NCBI RefSeq assembly: GCF_033568475.1
Contig: NC_133120.1
Location: forward strand, 83,594,151 to 83,658,150
DNA: 64,000 nucleotides
Source of the DNA: Henckelia pumila
Taxonomy: Eukaryota > Streptophyta > Magnoliopsida > Lamiales > Gesneriaceae
Direction: 5' to 3'
A program made the translations under genes and the position numbers. The notes beneath the pieces are model-generated. The model ran no database searches and was not told the DNA's origin. It was given only the letters and a program-made list of their open reading frames with translations. This document shows positions 31,243-42,190 of this stretch, one piece after another (within the stretch, counting starts at the first letter, position 1; each line of letters opens with the position of its first letter).

Positions 31243-34218
31243 ATGAAACGAGCTCAATTCCGATTTCTTTCGACCCGAAAATGCTCAGCACCGATAATCT
31301 TGATCTCCATTTCGGCCACCGTTCTGATTTTCATTCTAATTTTATCCAGTTCCAAACCCAGTAACTCCTATCTCTCTGTTTCGGGTTCAGATTCCATCGG
31401 TTCGCTCAATCGAGAAGATGATGTTGTGTTACCTGGGTTGCCCCGGCTCGCTTACTTCATCTCGGGTACAAGTGGAGACGGCGCGAGGGTGAAGAGGCTG
31501 CTTCAGGCGTTGTACCATCCACGGAATCACTACTTGCTCCATCTCGATTTCGAGGCATCCGAAGTTGAAAGGCTCGAGCTTGTCAAGTACGCCAAGTCCG
31601 AAGCGGTGATGAGGGGTTTCAAGAATGTGATGGTGGTAGGGAAGGGTAATCTGCTCATTTCAAAGGGCCCGACGATGATGGCTTCCACGCTTCATGGGAT
31701 CGCCATTCTGTTGAAGCAGGCGGAGCATTGGGATTGGTTTATTAATCTCGGGGCCTCGGATTATCCCCTAATGCCTCAAGATGGTTGGTTTCCTTGTCTG
31801 TTCGTTTTCTCTTGCTGTTTGATTGTCTTTCTAGTTGCCTAATGTAAATATGTCAGGTGCTTGCTAATAGTTACAAATTTGATTATGTAATGGGGGATTG
31901 GGGAATCGAATTTGGGTACTTTTTTAGTGTAAAAAACAATGTAGACAAGATGGTAATTCGGCTACTCCTGTGAATTCCTAGAGCCGTCATTCATCATGAG
32001 TCATGATCATTGACTTGATGTAGTTGAAACTGGTAATGGGGACACTTTGAATGCAGGGGTATGAACAAGCTGGGGAGGAGAGGGGGGCGGTCTCTGTTTG
32101 ACTGCCTCAAGTAAAAAACTTTTGGTTTTTTGTATGTGATTCTAGTATGCATATGTTTATCCGGAACCGCCTAACGGGTACATTTTAATGGAACGGGTAT
32201 TTAATTATTTTTCCGGAACTGCCTATTAATGGAACGGGTACATTTTAAGTTTGCCATGTCTGATGAGTTGAAAACTTGGCCAAAAAAAGGTTCAGTTCTT
32301 GATGGTAAAGGTGGTTAATCACTTAATTGTGTCAATGTTTTGAATAACTAAATTCGATAGTTGTATGTGGGATACCTTGTTCAACAACGTGACCTGTTGT
32401 TTGATATACAACGGAAGATGCTGAAACAGGGAGTTGTTTACTGCGAGATGTGCATTGTCTTTTCAGCAATAATTCATTGGGATGAACTTGTACCCTTTGA
32501 AAAAAACTGTGAAATTTCCTTTTAGGTTTGATAGAGATTAAAGCGAAAATTAGAAATCGGTTGGATCTAACTATTGTTGTTCCCTATTGAATGAAGATGG
32601 TTCTAGGTACTGACATGCTTTTATTGTAAGACCGAGAATAATGAAAAATTAAATACAAAAAAGAATCAAATTATAGTGTCTAGTTGTAATGTGAGTCTGA
32701 TATAAAATTTTGGATGTTGAGGCATTGAGCTAGAGTGGGAATGTTTTATATTTTAGATTCATTACTTAAGTGTTTGGCTGAAGAGGACATAGACCATGGT
32801 TTTAAAAATTACTATTACGATTTATTTCGGTCAACAAATTAAATCATACTCGGACAGCTGTATAAAACTGGTGTTTGGGAAACTCACTTGATCATGGTGT
32901 GAAGATCGATCAAGTAATCAAAATAGTTTGATCTCACCTTTAGTTTCTTCACCGCTTGGCATACGGAGCTCCATAAAGTTCTGATATCTTTTTTGTGTTA
33001 GATTAGAAAAATACCATAGGTGCCTAGTTGAATTTCAGAAACTGAAATTGAACTATACTGAAGCGAGCTATCTTGAATTATTCGTTTAATGGCAAACTTA
33101 TGTAATTTTAAATTGCTGCATCGGGGAAGTAAAGCAGGTTGCGATTTTTGCTCACTGCTTCTTCTTTGCTCCCAGATACTAATTATTTCAGCTTCTGATC
33201 ACATGCTTTTTTAATCTGATCCAGACATCCTACATATCTTCTCCTACTTGCCGAGAGATCTCAATTTCCTTGAGCATACTAGTGACTTGGGGTGGAAAGA
33301 GTGAGCTTCCATCTAATCCCTCAACTTGTTTTCACAGAGTATTGTATTCTGTCAGCAAACAATGATTTTCTCGTGATGAATAGACAGCGTTAACGATTGA
33401 AAAACTTTTTTGGTGCCGTTTTCAGACAACAAAGAGCTCGGCCTATTATCATTGATCCTGGCTTATATCACTCCAAGAGATCTGGTGTTTTCTGGGCAAA
33501 AGAGAGAAGATCAATCCCTGCTTCTTTCAAGCTATTCACAGGTGTCGTCTCGTATGTGTGTTTCCTCTATGTACACAGAGATTATATTTTATAAAGCACA
33601 ATCTATTGTGGTTATATTGAAGTATATACTTATAAACTTACACGCGAGATCAATGTCACTATCACAAACTTAAGCATTGTTCAATTCTACCTCATTTCCT
33701 CAGGGTCGTCCAATGTGATTCTCACGAGGCCGTTTCTCGAATTCTGCATTTGGGGTTGGGATAACCTTCCACGCACTCTTCTCATGTACTACACAAACTT
33801 CCTCTCGTCCCCTGAGGGCTACTTCCACACGGTGATGTGTAATCATAAAGACTATCAGAACACAACTGTGAACAATGACTTGCATTACGTGAAATGGGAC
33901 GATCCTTTGAAGGAACAGCCTACGAATTTGACGGTCAAACAGTTTGATGATATGGTCCAGAGTGGATCCCCGTTTGCTCGTCAAATTTCTGAGAACGACC
34001 CTTTACTCGACCGAATCGATAAGGAGCTACTGAAAAGATCTCCTGATAGGATATCTCCAGGCGGTTGGTGTTCGGGGAAATACGGGCTAAACAAAGACCC
34101 TTGTATGGTCTATGGGAGCTCTGATGTTGTGAGACCTTCCTCGAGTTCGAAAAGATTGGAGAAGCTTGTGCTCGAGCTTCTTGATTCTGAAAATTTTCGA
34201 TCAAAACAATGTAAATAA
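31243..34218 (+). CDS. GT14 family glycosyltransferase (GlcAT14-like beta-glucuronosyltransferase), four exons
   Basis: Exons 31243-31783, 33225-33300, 33426-33541, 33704-34218 (1,248 nt, 415 aa). All introns are GT...AG and phases agree. A type II Golgi membrane protein: a short basic cytosolic N-terminus, a membrane segment at about residues 16-36 (PIILISISATVLIFILIL), a stem, then the GT14 catalytic region. Family hallmarks are PRLAYFISGTSGDGARVKRLL, HYLLHLD, the WDWFINLGASDYPLMPQD junction at the end of exon 1, ARPIIIDPGLY in exon 3, and GWDNLPRTLLMYYTNFLSSPEGYFHTV in exon 4. Plant members of this branch transfer glucuronic acid to arabinogalactan-protein glycans; the exact acceptor is inferred from the family. 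One change: NLGASDYPL where most relatives have NLSASDYPL. First intron 1,441 bp, others 125 and 162 bp. No disruption seen. Confidence 0.93.
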
Positions 34219-34613
34219 AGCTTATATATATTTTTGGTTGAGGACTGGTGCTCTGAATCCAGGTGGTTTCCGGTTATATAATCTCTAAATCTGTGAAATT
34301 TTATCCAACAGTTTCGAACAATTTTTAAATTAAATTAATGCAGTATTTTGAAAAAATAAGATAAAATCTCCAAAACATTAATCTTTGTAGAAAAGTATGT
34401 CTTCTATGAAACGATGTCATAATGATGTCATGTATATATATCTATGAATAAAGGGCAAAATTTTGCATTGTGTATTTATTATATTGCCCAAAAGCTATGA
34501 ATGATTGATATTAATTGCATGGGCATAAGTGAAAAATGGTGTAAAATTTAGGGTCAAATTTGGGATGTGCAATTTATACAAAACAATGTTTTGTTCATTC
34601 ATTTAATTGATGC

Positions 34614-34647
<34 letters not shown>

Positions 34648-35429
34648 TTACCCATTGAATACATTTTAATGCTTGTCATCATATTCCTAATTCATTCTAA
34701 AAAATAATAATGAGAAGAAAATTATAAAACAATGCATTATTTCTACTAACTATTTTTTAATTTTATAAATTAATCATTATTATTTTTTGTCTTAAAAAAT
34801 GTAAAAGTATGGGATAAATTAATAATTAATAAGCAAAAAAAGCTCTTGTGAATTATGTTTTAAGTGAATCATTTTTATTTTTATTTTTAATATTAATATT
34901 TATGGATAATAATGATTTTTTGTCTTGAAAAATATTGAATTATGAGATAAATTAAGAGAAAAAAACTGTTATGATTAGGTTCATATAATAGTAAGATGCT
35001 AATAAAAATGATGAATTAATATAATTAATTACACTAACAAATATAACAATAAAATAATTCACATACTTTTTGTACTATGACAATAAAATAACTGATCATT
35101 TAAAATATTTAAGCAATATTTACACTTCTACGAAATTTGCGTTTAATATAATATATAGAAATATAACATCACCATAAATTTTATGAAGAATAAGTTTCAT
35201 AATGCAATAATCTATTAATAAAAACTTGCTATATTAGAAAAAAAATAAAAAATAATATAAAATTATTTGAACTCTTTAAACACAACATTTTAATTGATTT
35301 ATTAAATATTATATTGCATTTGTAAAATTAATTATACACTATAGCAATATAAGTGAAATCAAAAATTAAATTATTTTCATATAGTTTCTTTGTTATTACA
35401 AATACATTGTGTCAATTCACCTCTTATTT
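34219..35429. other. AT-rich intergenic DNA downstream of GT14
   Basis: 3' UTR followed by very A/T-rich DNA without coding signal. Contains a (TTA)n microsatellite (34617-34647). Bases from about 35330 belong to one arm of the duplication described at 36641-37240. Confidence 0.55.
34617..34647. repeat. (TTA)n microsatellite
   Basis: About ten ATT/TTA triplets in an uninterrupted run. Confidence 0.9.
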
Positions 35430-35439
35430 ATTTATAGAA

Positions 35440-36252
35440 GGAAAAAAAGCCATTTTAGTCCTGTAACTTAGCCTGTTTTTTTTTTAGTCATTTAATTAGT
35501 CAAAGTTCTATATTAGTCTTTTAACTTTATCTTTTTTTCTATTTTAATCCTTTAAGTAGTCAAAGTTTTGTATTAGTCTTTTAACTTTATTTTTTTTCTC
35601 TTTTAGTCCTTTAACTAGTTAAAATGTTGTACTAGTCCTCTAACTTTTAAATTTTGGCTATATTGGTTTATTTTTATTGGAATATCTATTTTTTGTCGAA
35701 AATTAATGAGTAGAAAATAAAATTCGATGATTTTCAATTTAAAAGATAATCATACTACTTGAAAATATCACCTAATTTTATAAATTTTGATATATTGATA
35801 GAAAAATATATGTTCATAATTTTTTTAAATAACAAACAAAATCAAAAATAAAAAATCGTAGTGTTTAATTAGAAAATTTTTAATTATATCAACTTTTGGA
35901 ATGATTTTTGTTTTTTTGTTTGAGAAAATAATTTTTTTCACAATGCAAAAATAAAAAAAAGAATTAATATTTAGCTTTATTGATTTATTTTTGAATTATC
36001 TTTTGAATTAAAAAAATAAATGTAAAAAAATATATAATTACAGCATTATATCTATTTTTTCTCATGAAATATGAAAAATTAATTTTTAAATTTAAATGTA
36101 AATCTCTAATGATTAAATCTTCATATTCCGTGAGATTTGATATTATTTATGTGTAAATGTGGTCGTTTCTGTAAAGTTTTTTTTAATCTGGGCTGGTGTT
36201 ATTGATTGAGATAAAAAGATACGAAAAACATATTTATTAAATCGATTTTTGG

Positions 36253-36296
<44 letters not shown>

Positions 36297-36630
36297 GTAG
36301 TTCAGTTTAATAATGTAAAATTTAAGAGAAATTTTCAAGTGAGATCGTATCCTTTTAAATTAAAATATCTAAAAAAAAATTAAACATTTCATTAAAATCG
36401 AACCAAAATATCCAAAATTTAAAAATTAGAGGACTAATACAAAACTTTGATTAGTTAAAGGACTAAAAAAGAAAAAAAATAAAGTTAGAGGTCTAATACA
36501 GAACTTTGACTAATTAAAGGATTAAAATAGAAAAAAAGATAAAGTTAAAAGACTAATATAGAACTTTGACTAATTAAAGGACTAAAAAAGAAAACAGGCT
36601 AAGTTACGGGACCGAAATGGCTTTTTTCCC
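35440..36630. mobile_element. Mutator-like MITE with about 220-bp terminal inverted repeats
   Basis: 1,191 bp. The left end GGAAAAAAAGCCATTTTAGTCC and the right end (reverse complement GGGAAAAAAGCCATTTCGGTCC) begin inverted repeats that stay alignable for about 220 bp (35440-35659 and 36412-36630). Flanked by a direct repeat ATTTATAGAA (35430-35439 and 36631-36640), fitting the 9-10 bp TSD of Mutator-like elements. Each arm contains about three 58-60 bp sub-repeats of the AGTCCTTTAAYTAGTCAAAGTT...TTAGTCTTTTAACTTTAT type. No transposase. The centre has a (TTA)n tract (36254-36296). Confidence 0.88.
36254..36296. repeat. (TTA)n microsatellite inside the MITE
   Basis: About fourteen ATT triplets in a row. 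Confidence 0.9.
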
Positions 36631-36640
36631 ATTTATAGAA

Positions 36641-37240
36641 ATTCACTTTCAATGAATTGGTTTGAATTATTTTCTATCAATTTAAGAAAAAAAAATTAAA
36701 ACACATTTTTTTTAAAAAATATAATAAAAAATAAAATTTAGTTACGACATATTTATAAGAAAATTTGGAAATAATGATACGTCATAATTCAATAGATATT
36801 TGATTATAAAAATAAATTAGAGAGATAAAATTTTATCGAAACATAATTCTTAGGAAAATATAAAAACTATTAACATATAAAAATGATTAAGATGTTGGAA
36901 AATAAAAATATGCATGTATTCTTTAAAACTATTAAAGATAATATATTTATTTTATTATGACTATAAAAGTACAAATAGAATGACTAAGTTTTTCAGTATG
37001 GATATTTTATTTTGCCTTTGGATTGTATATCCATTCGATTAATTGTATTGAGATGAGATTTTCTACATAGTGTTTTAAAAATATAAAAATTGATATATAA
37101 AGTGAATATATGTTTGAAAAATAAAATATATTTTAAATTAATTATTTTTAAAAAATTATGTATATTTAATAATTTTATCTTTAAAAGTGTGAATAGAAAT
37201 AAAAAAAATTCATTAAAGAATTTTTCGATAAATAATTTCA
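36641..37240. repeat. Diverged duplication, arm A (right part)
   Basis: 36646-36860 aligns with 38301-38545: shared phrases are TTCAATGAATTGGTTTGAATTATTTTCTAT (given here in part), TTACGACATA, TTATAAGAAAATTTG, CTTAGGAAAAT and AGATGTTGGAAAA. The sequence left of the MITE (about 35330-35439, with ACATTGTGTYAAYTC) aligns with about 38190-38290. The MITE therefore inserted into arm A after the duplication. Confidence 0.75.
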
Positions 37241-38149
37241 TGAAAACTTGGTGAAAAATGAACGTAAAAAAATAAGAAAAAAAATATAATATAAAATTTA
37301 TGTATAATTTGGAATTTAAATAAAATTAAATATTATAAATTTCATTCATAAATATAAATAAATCAAAGATAATGATGGAAAAATAAAAGAAAAATTGTAA
37401 TTTTAATCCGCTAATATTTGATAATTACGATTTTGGGTCTATATTTTCATATGAAATAATTACATACATACCCCTATGAAATCTCAAAATTTCTAAAAAT
37501 CCATTATGAAAAATGAATTATCTATTAACTCCTTATGTTTTCAAATCTTGAGCACATATATCCTCACGTTTTCAAGTTTGAGCGTATCCCCTTATCCATA
37601 CGTATTTTTGTAGGCGTTTTATGTCCAAAATTTGAAACACAAGGACTTAACAGATATAAAGGATTTTTAGCGATATCAAAATTTCAACTTCAGTTTAGTC
37701 TTGCGTGTTTCGATTTTTGGCAATTTTACTTATTGTTTATCAAAAATGCTGATGCAATACTATAAACGTCTATGCTACAAAAATATCACATAAAAAAAGA
37801 CTCTAAAATCGTAAGAAAAAAAACAAATATAACAGACTTTGAAATCTGATAACACAGAGTATCGGAATTATAAATAAATAATTTATAGAATCAAAAAAGC
37901 AATTTTTTCAAAAATAAATGTCAAAATGTAATCCACATTTAATCTAAATAAATTTAAGACTCAAATATAAGACCTTATCAAATATTAAAAATTCGCTATA
38001 TCTTAGAAACAATAAAACAAATGAATATTATTTGAAATTTTAATTATTACTTTTTTTATTTTTATTTTAAAGGTGAATAAATTTAAATTTATTATTTGTC
38101 TTATGTTATATCTAATATATTTTCACGTGTCTAACCCATGAGACACGTG
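37241..38149. other. AT-rich intergenic DNA between duplication arms
   Basis: No coding signal or element boundary recognised. Short ORFs such as 37535-37765 lack any domain. Confidence 0.5.
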
Positions 38150-38900
38150 TTAATTATTTTCTAAATATCATACTATATTTATAAATTTAATATTATACTA
38201 TTATAATATAAATGCAATCAATGAATAAATTATTTTCATATAATTTTTTGGTATTAAAAATACATTGTGTTAACTCGCATCTTATTTAATTATAAAATTT
38301 CACCTTCAATGAATTGGTTTGAATTATTTTCTATGAATTTAAGAAAATAAAATTTAAAATACGTGAGCATCAAAGTGGTTTTTTTTAAAATATATATATA
38401 TATAATAGAAAAATAAAATTTGGTTACGACATACTTATAAGAAAATTTGAAAACAACGATACGCCAAAATTGAATAAAAATTTGATAATAAAAATAAATT
38501 TGAGAAATAATATTTTATCGTACATATTTCTTAGGAAAATCTAAAACAATTAAAAAAAATTGATTAGATGTTGGAAAAAATTTATATTCATTAAAATTAT
38601 TAAAGATAATAAATATTTATTTTATTAAATTGTGTATTATTTTGATTAACATAAAAATGATTAGATTTTTAAAAATAAAATTAAAATATCTATTTATTAA
38701 AATTATTAAAGATAATAAATAATTATTTTATTAGATTGTGTATTATTTCAATTCAAAACAATTAACATAATAAATATTTTCAATATATATATATATATAT
38801 ATGTTTGACAAATAAAAATTTTTTTTTACTGAAATTAATTTTACTTTACCTCTCTAAAAGTATGAATAAAAGGATAAAGTTTTACAATTGTAAAATAACA
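38150..38900. repeat. Diverged duplication, arm B
   Basis: Partner of 35330-35439 plus 36641-37240, without the MITE. Contains an additional internal tandem copy of about 115 bp (about 38555-38660 and 38665-38760, sharing TTAAAATTATTAAAGATAATAAATA). Confidence 0.7.
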
Positions 38901-40023
38901 ACTTTGTCTTTTTATTTACACTATAAGTAAGGTAATATAAAAATATAAAAAGATATAAAAGTAAAACAACATTTTAGTTAGAACATAAAAGTAAATAAAT
39001 ATTTTTATTATATTATATGTAAATATTAATATCCATAAATAAATTATACACTTTCATTAAATTTCAACTAATGCGTCCATTAATGTAATTAAATAATTCA
39101 TTTTTTAATTATTATTTTTTGAAAGAACCATTTTTTAATTTCTCACAATTTGTCTTTATTTATATTACAACTTATGTAATGTTAGAAAATTTAAAAATAT
39201 ATAAGAATAAGCTAAATTTTAGTTTGTGACTTAATCGAGTTGCAGTTAATCAAATAGATAAATAAATTTCGAAAAGAAGAAAAGAAAAAAACAAAACTTA
39301 CGGTATTAATATAAATAGTTAAAATTAAAAAAAAAATATAAGAATATAAATCTTGAAAAGAACAAAACTAATTAAAAACTAAAATTTTCTATAATAATAT
39401 TAACAGTTAAAGTTAAAAACATATATTTACGAAATTAATGTAGGAGTATAAATTAAATCTATTACCTACATAAAAATGTGAATAAAAATGGTAAAATTTT
39501 ATCATTGTGAAATATATCTATCTATTATCTATTACCTATCTAAAAGTTTGAATAAAAAAGTAAAGTTTTATCATTGTGAAATAAGAAATTTGCCATTTTA
39601 TTTACACTATAAGTAAGATCATATAAAAATATATAGGGATATAATACAAGTTAAATGACAAAAAATAAAAATAATATAAAAGTTACATGACTATAAATGA
39701 AATATATATACCACAACATAAGTACATAACCCAAAAAAACATGAGAGTTAAATGATCAAAATAAAAACAATATATAAGTGACATGATTAAAAATAAAAAT
39801 GCATCATAATATGACTAAAAATGAAAACATTCAAGTTACAAGATTGAAAATACAAATTCACCATTAACATGACTAAAAGTGAAAAAAATGATCATTGTAT
39901 TATTTCAGTTGATTTTCATAATTAATAATTAAAGTTTATATGATTTTTATTATGATGTCGTGAAAATATCGATAATTATAAAAAATAATAAATAGATATA
40001 TTATATATAAACAAAGTATCACC
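38901..40023. other. AT-rich repeat-derived DNA before Helitron-like end
   Basis: No gene. Phrases such as ATTTACACTATAAGTAAG recur at about 38920 and 39600, and TCTAAAAGTNTGAATAAAA at about 38850 and 39535, so this is further diverged internal duplication. Confidence 0.5.
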
Positions 40024-40050
40024 ACGCGCATCGCACGTGCTGTTTACTAG
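40024..40050 (+). mobile_element. Helitron-like 3' terminus
   Basis: CACGCGCATCGCACGTGCTG followed by TTTACTAG and then T: a GC-rich hairpin about 8-11 nt before CTAG, in otherwise almost pure A/T sequence. It is the classic 3' end of plant Helitrons. The 5' TC end is not identified; the element could include much of the repeat-rich 34.3-40.0 kb region. Confidence 0.6.
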
Positions 40051-40663
40051 TATACATAAAAAGTGGTATTTTTCACAGGTTGGTCGAATAAAACATCCGT
40101 TTTGCACAAAATTGATTCGTATGATCGTTTTATAAAGGTTTTTAGTCAAACATTGGATAAAACAATAATGAGAAATCAATCAATGTCTAATTTTTTGCAC
40201 CGACAAATACCTTAAGATTAAAATTTTGTCATGGATTAACTTATTTGAGCACTAGATATGTACTGATCACGCCTCTACTTCAACTTCGAGTAATAATTGC
40301 AATATCTGCGGCTCATGAAAAAAAAAATAGGGTAAATTAAAACACACTATACAAGTATGCTCACCTTCTTTTCACAAGAATTGTTTTTAATTTTTCCATT
40401 TGGGTTTGCTTAACGCCTGTGTCAAATACACTTTAGGTTCCCACTTTCTCCATAACGAATTATATATATAAAATATTAGGTACTAAATCATCCCCTCGCT
40501 TTTTTGCATGCAATCCCAGATTCCCATATATATCCATCAGTGGCACCTCACCCCCACTCCAAGACAAGCTGCTTAAAGGTTAAGTAATTCAACACATATA
40601 TATATATACACACACAATGATCATTAAAATGCATGGAATATTATTTAATTTCATTTATGATTA

Positions 40664-40955
40664 GCCCGTTTGGTTTGAGAAACCGGAAGATAAAATCACT
40701 TTTCTTAAAATTGTTTCATTTGGTTATAAAAAACATTTTAAAAAAGCACTTAAAAAAATTGTTTTTTTAAAAGTTATAATTTCTAGTTTTTTGGACTTTT
40801 GTTTCTAACTTTATTTAAAAATTTAAATAAAAATATTTTTTCAACATTTGTCCAAACGTCAAAAATGACTTCTGTTTTTATTTTAACACTTATAAATTAA
40901 AGCTGAAATTATTTAAGTGTTTTTTAAGCTTCCACCTTATATATCCAAACCGATG
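40664..40955. repeat. Possible small MITE
   Basis: Bounded by CCCGTTTGGTTTGAG on the left and ATATCCAAACCGATG on the right, an imperfect inverted pair common in plant MITEs. It has poly-A/T rich symmetrical arms (AAAAAGCACTTAAAAAA...). No clear TSD found. It lies about 210 bp before the Dof start codon. Confidence 0.4.
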
Positions 40956-41162
40956 AATCCAATAAAATAAATATATACACACAGCCAGGCGCTTGGGTTG
41001 TTTGTGTATAAAAAAGCACCATTCTTTATTTTAGCCAACTCGATCGATGTCATAATTCTCTCTTTACTTCTCTTGCTTTTTGAGCTTCGTTTGATCTCCC
41101 ACTAGCTATATCTCCTCCACACATTTCTTGCAAAGGATAAATAATTTATATATAATAAAACT

Positions 41163-42190
41163 ATGGTTTTTTCTTCCATTCCCGCAGCTTATAATAATCT
41201 TGATCTATCCAACTGGCAGCAGGTGATGATCCATGATTAGGTTTTGTTATATTTCTTTTCATAAAAAAAATGGCAAAGAATGTCTAAGAATCCCCCACCC
41301 CTTAATTAATTTGTTGAGTATATACTGAATTTTCATGTTGATCATGTTTTTGGCAGCAACAAAACCATCAAATTGTAGTCGGAATTAGCACCACCACCAC
41401 ATGTCCTCTAGTACTCCCACCACCACAGCCCGAGCCGCCGCCGCATGGTTCGATCCGCCCAGGCTCCATGGCTGAAAGAGCCCGGATGGCCAACATCCCC
41501 GTCCCCGAATCCGCCTTGAAATGCCCCCGTTGCGACTCGGTAAACACCAAGTTTTGCTACTTCAACAACTACAGTCTCTCTCAGCCTCGCCACTTCTGCA
41601 AGACGTGTAGAAGGTACTGGACACGAGGCGGCGCGTTGAGAAGCGTTCCCGTGGGCGGAGGCTGCCGCCGGACCAAAAGAAGCAAACCGGCGAGCTCGAA
41701 ATCTCCGGCTGCTGGAGGCGCCAGAGATATTCCGCAAACCAGCTCAAGCTCCACTACTACCACTACCAGTAATAATAATATTAATAGCGGCCCCATGCCT
41801 CTGCTTCCGCCCCAACGCTTCCCCTCTCCCATGCTTAATCAACTCGCCGGAAACTTCACTACACATCATCACATGGGCTTGAATTACACCACATTAATCC
41901 CTGCCTCTACGGCGGATACTAGTACTGATGACATGAGCTTTCATTTGGGAAGTATATTTGGTGGTGGTGTGGGGGCAGCAGCTTCACTTTCATCTGGAAT
42001 TCAGCCATGGCGGCTGCAGCAATATTACCCTAATTTCTTGGGAGGTTTCGACCCGTCTCCGCCGCCGCCGCCGGAGATGTACCAATTCCAAGGCAATGAA
42101 ACGTCAATGAAAAATGAAGAAAATTTGGAGGTCATGAAGGGACAGTTAACAGATGAATTAAGCTGGGAGCATGCCAAGAATCAAAGATAA
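41163..42190 (+). CDS. Dof zinc-finger transcription factor, two exons
   Basis: Exons 41163-41222 (20 codons) and 41357-42190; the 134-bp intron is GT...TTGGCAG, phase 0. 297 aa. Exon 1 encodes [20 protein letters not shown], the conserved start of the DOF2.4/DOF5.1/DOF3.6 branch. A Met at 41468 opens a longer-looking single-exon ORF, but the exon-1 match makes 41163 the better start. The Dof domain begins [16 protein letters not shown] and has the CX2CX21CX2C zinc ligands, followed by [21 protein letters not shown], which also acts as nuclear-localisation and interaction surface. Dof proteins bind AAAG motifs. The C-terminal half is Ser/Thr- and Asn-rich, then a [11 protein letters not shown] stretch, ending [10 protein letters not shown]. 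An A/T-rich promoter with a small MITE-like repeat lies upstream. Intact. Confidence 0.93.
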
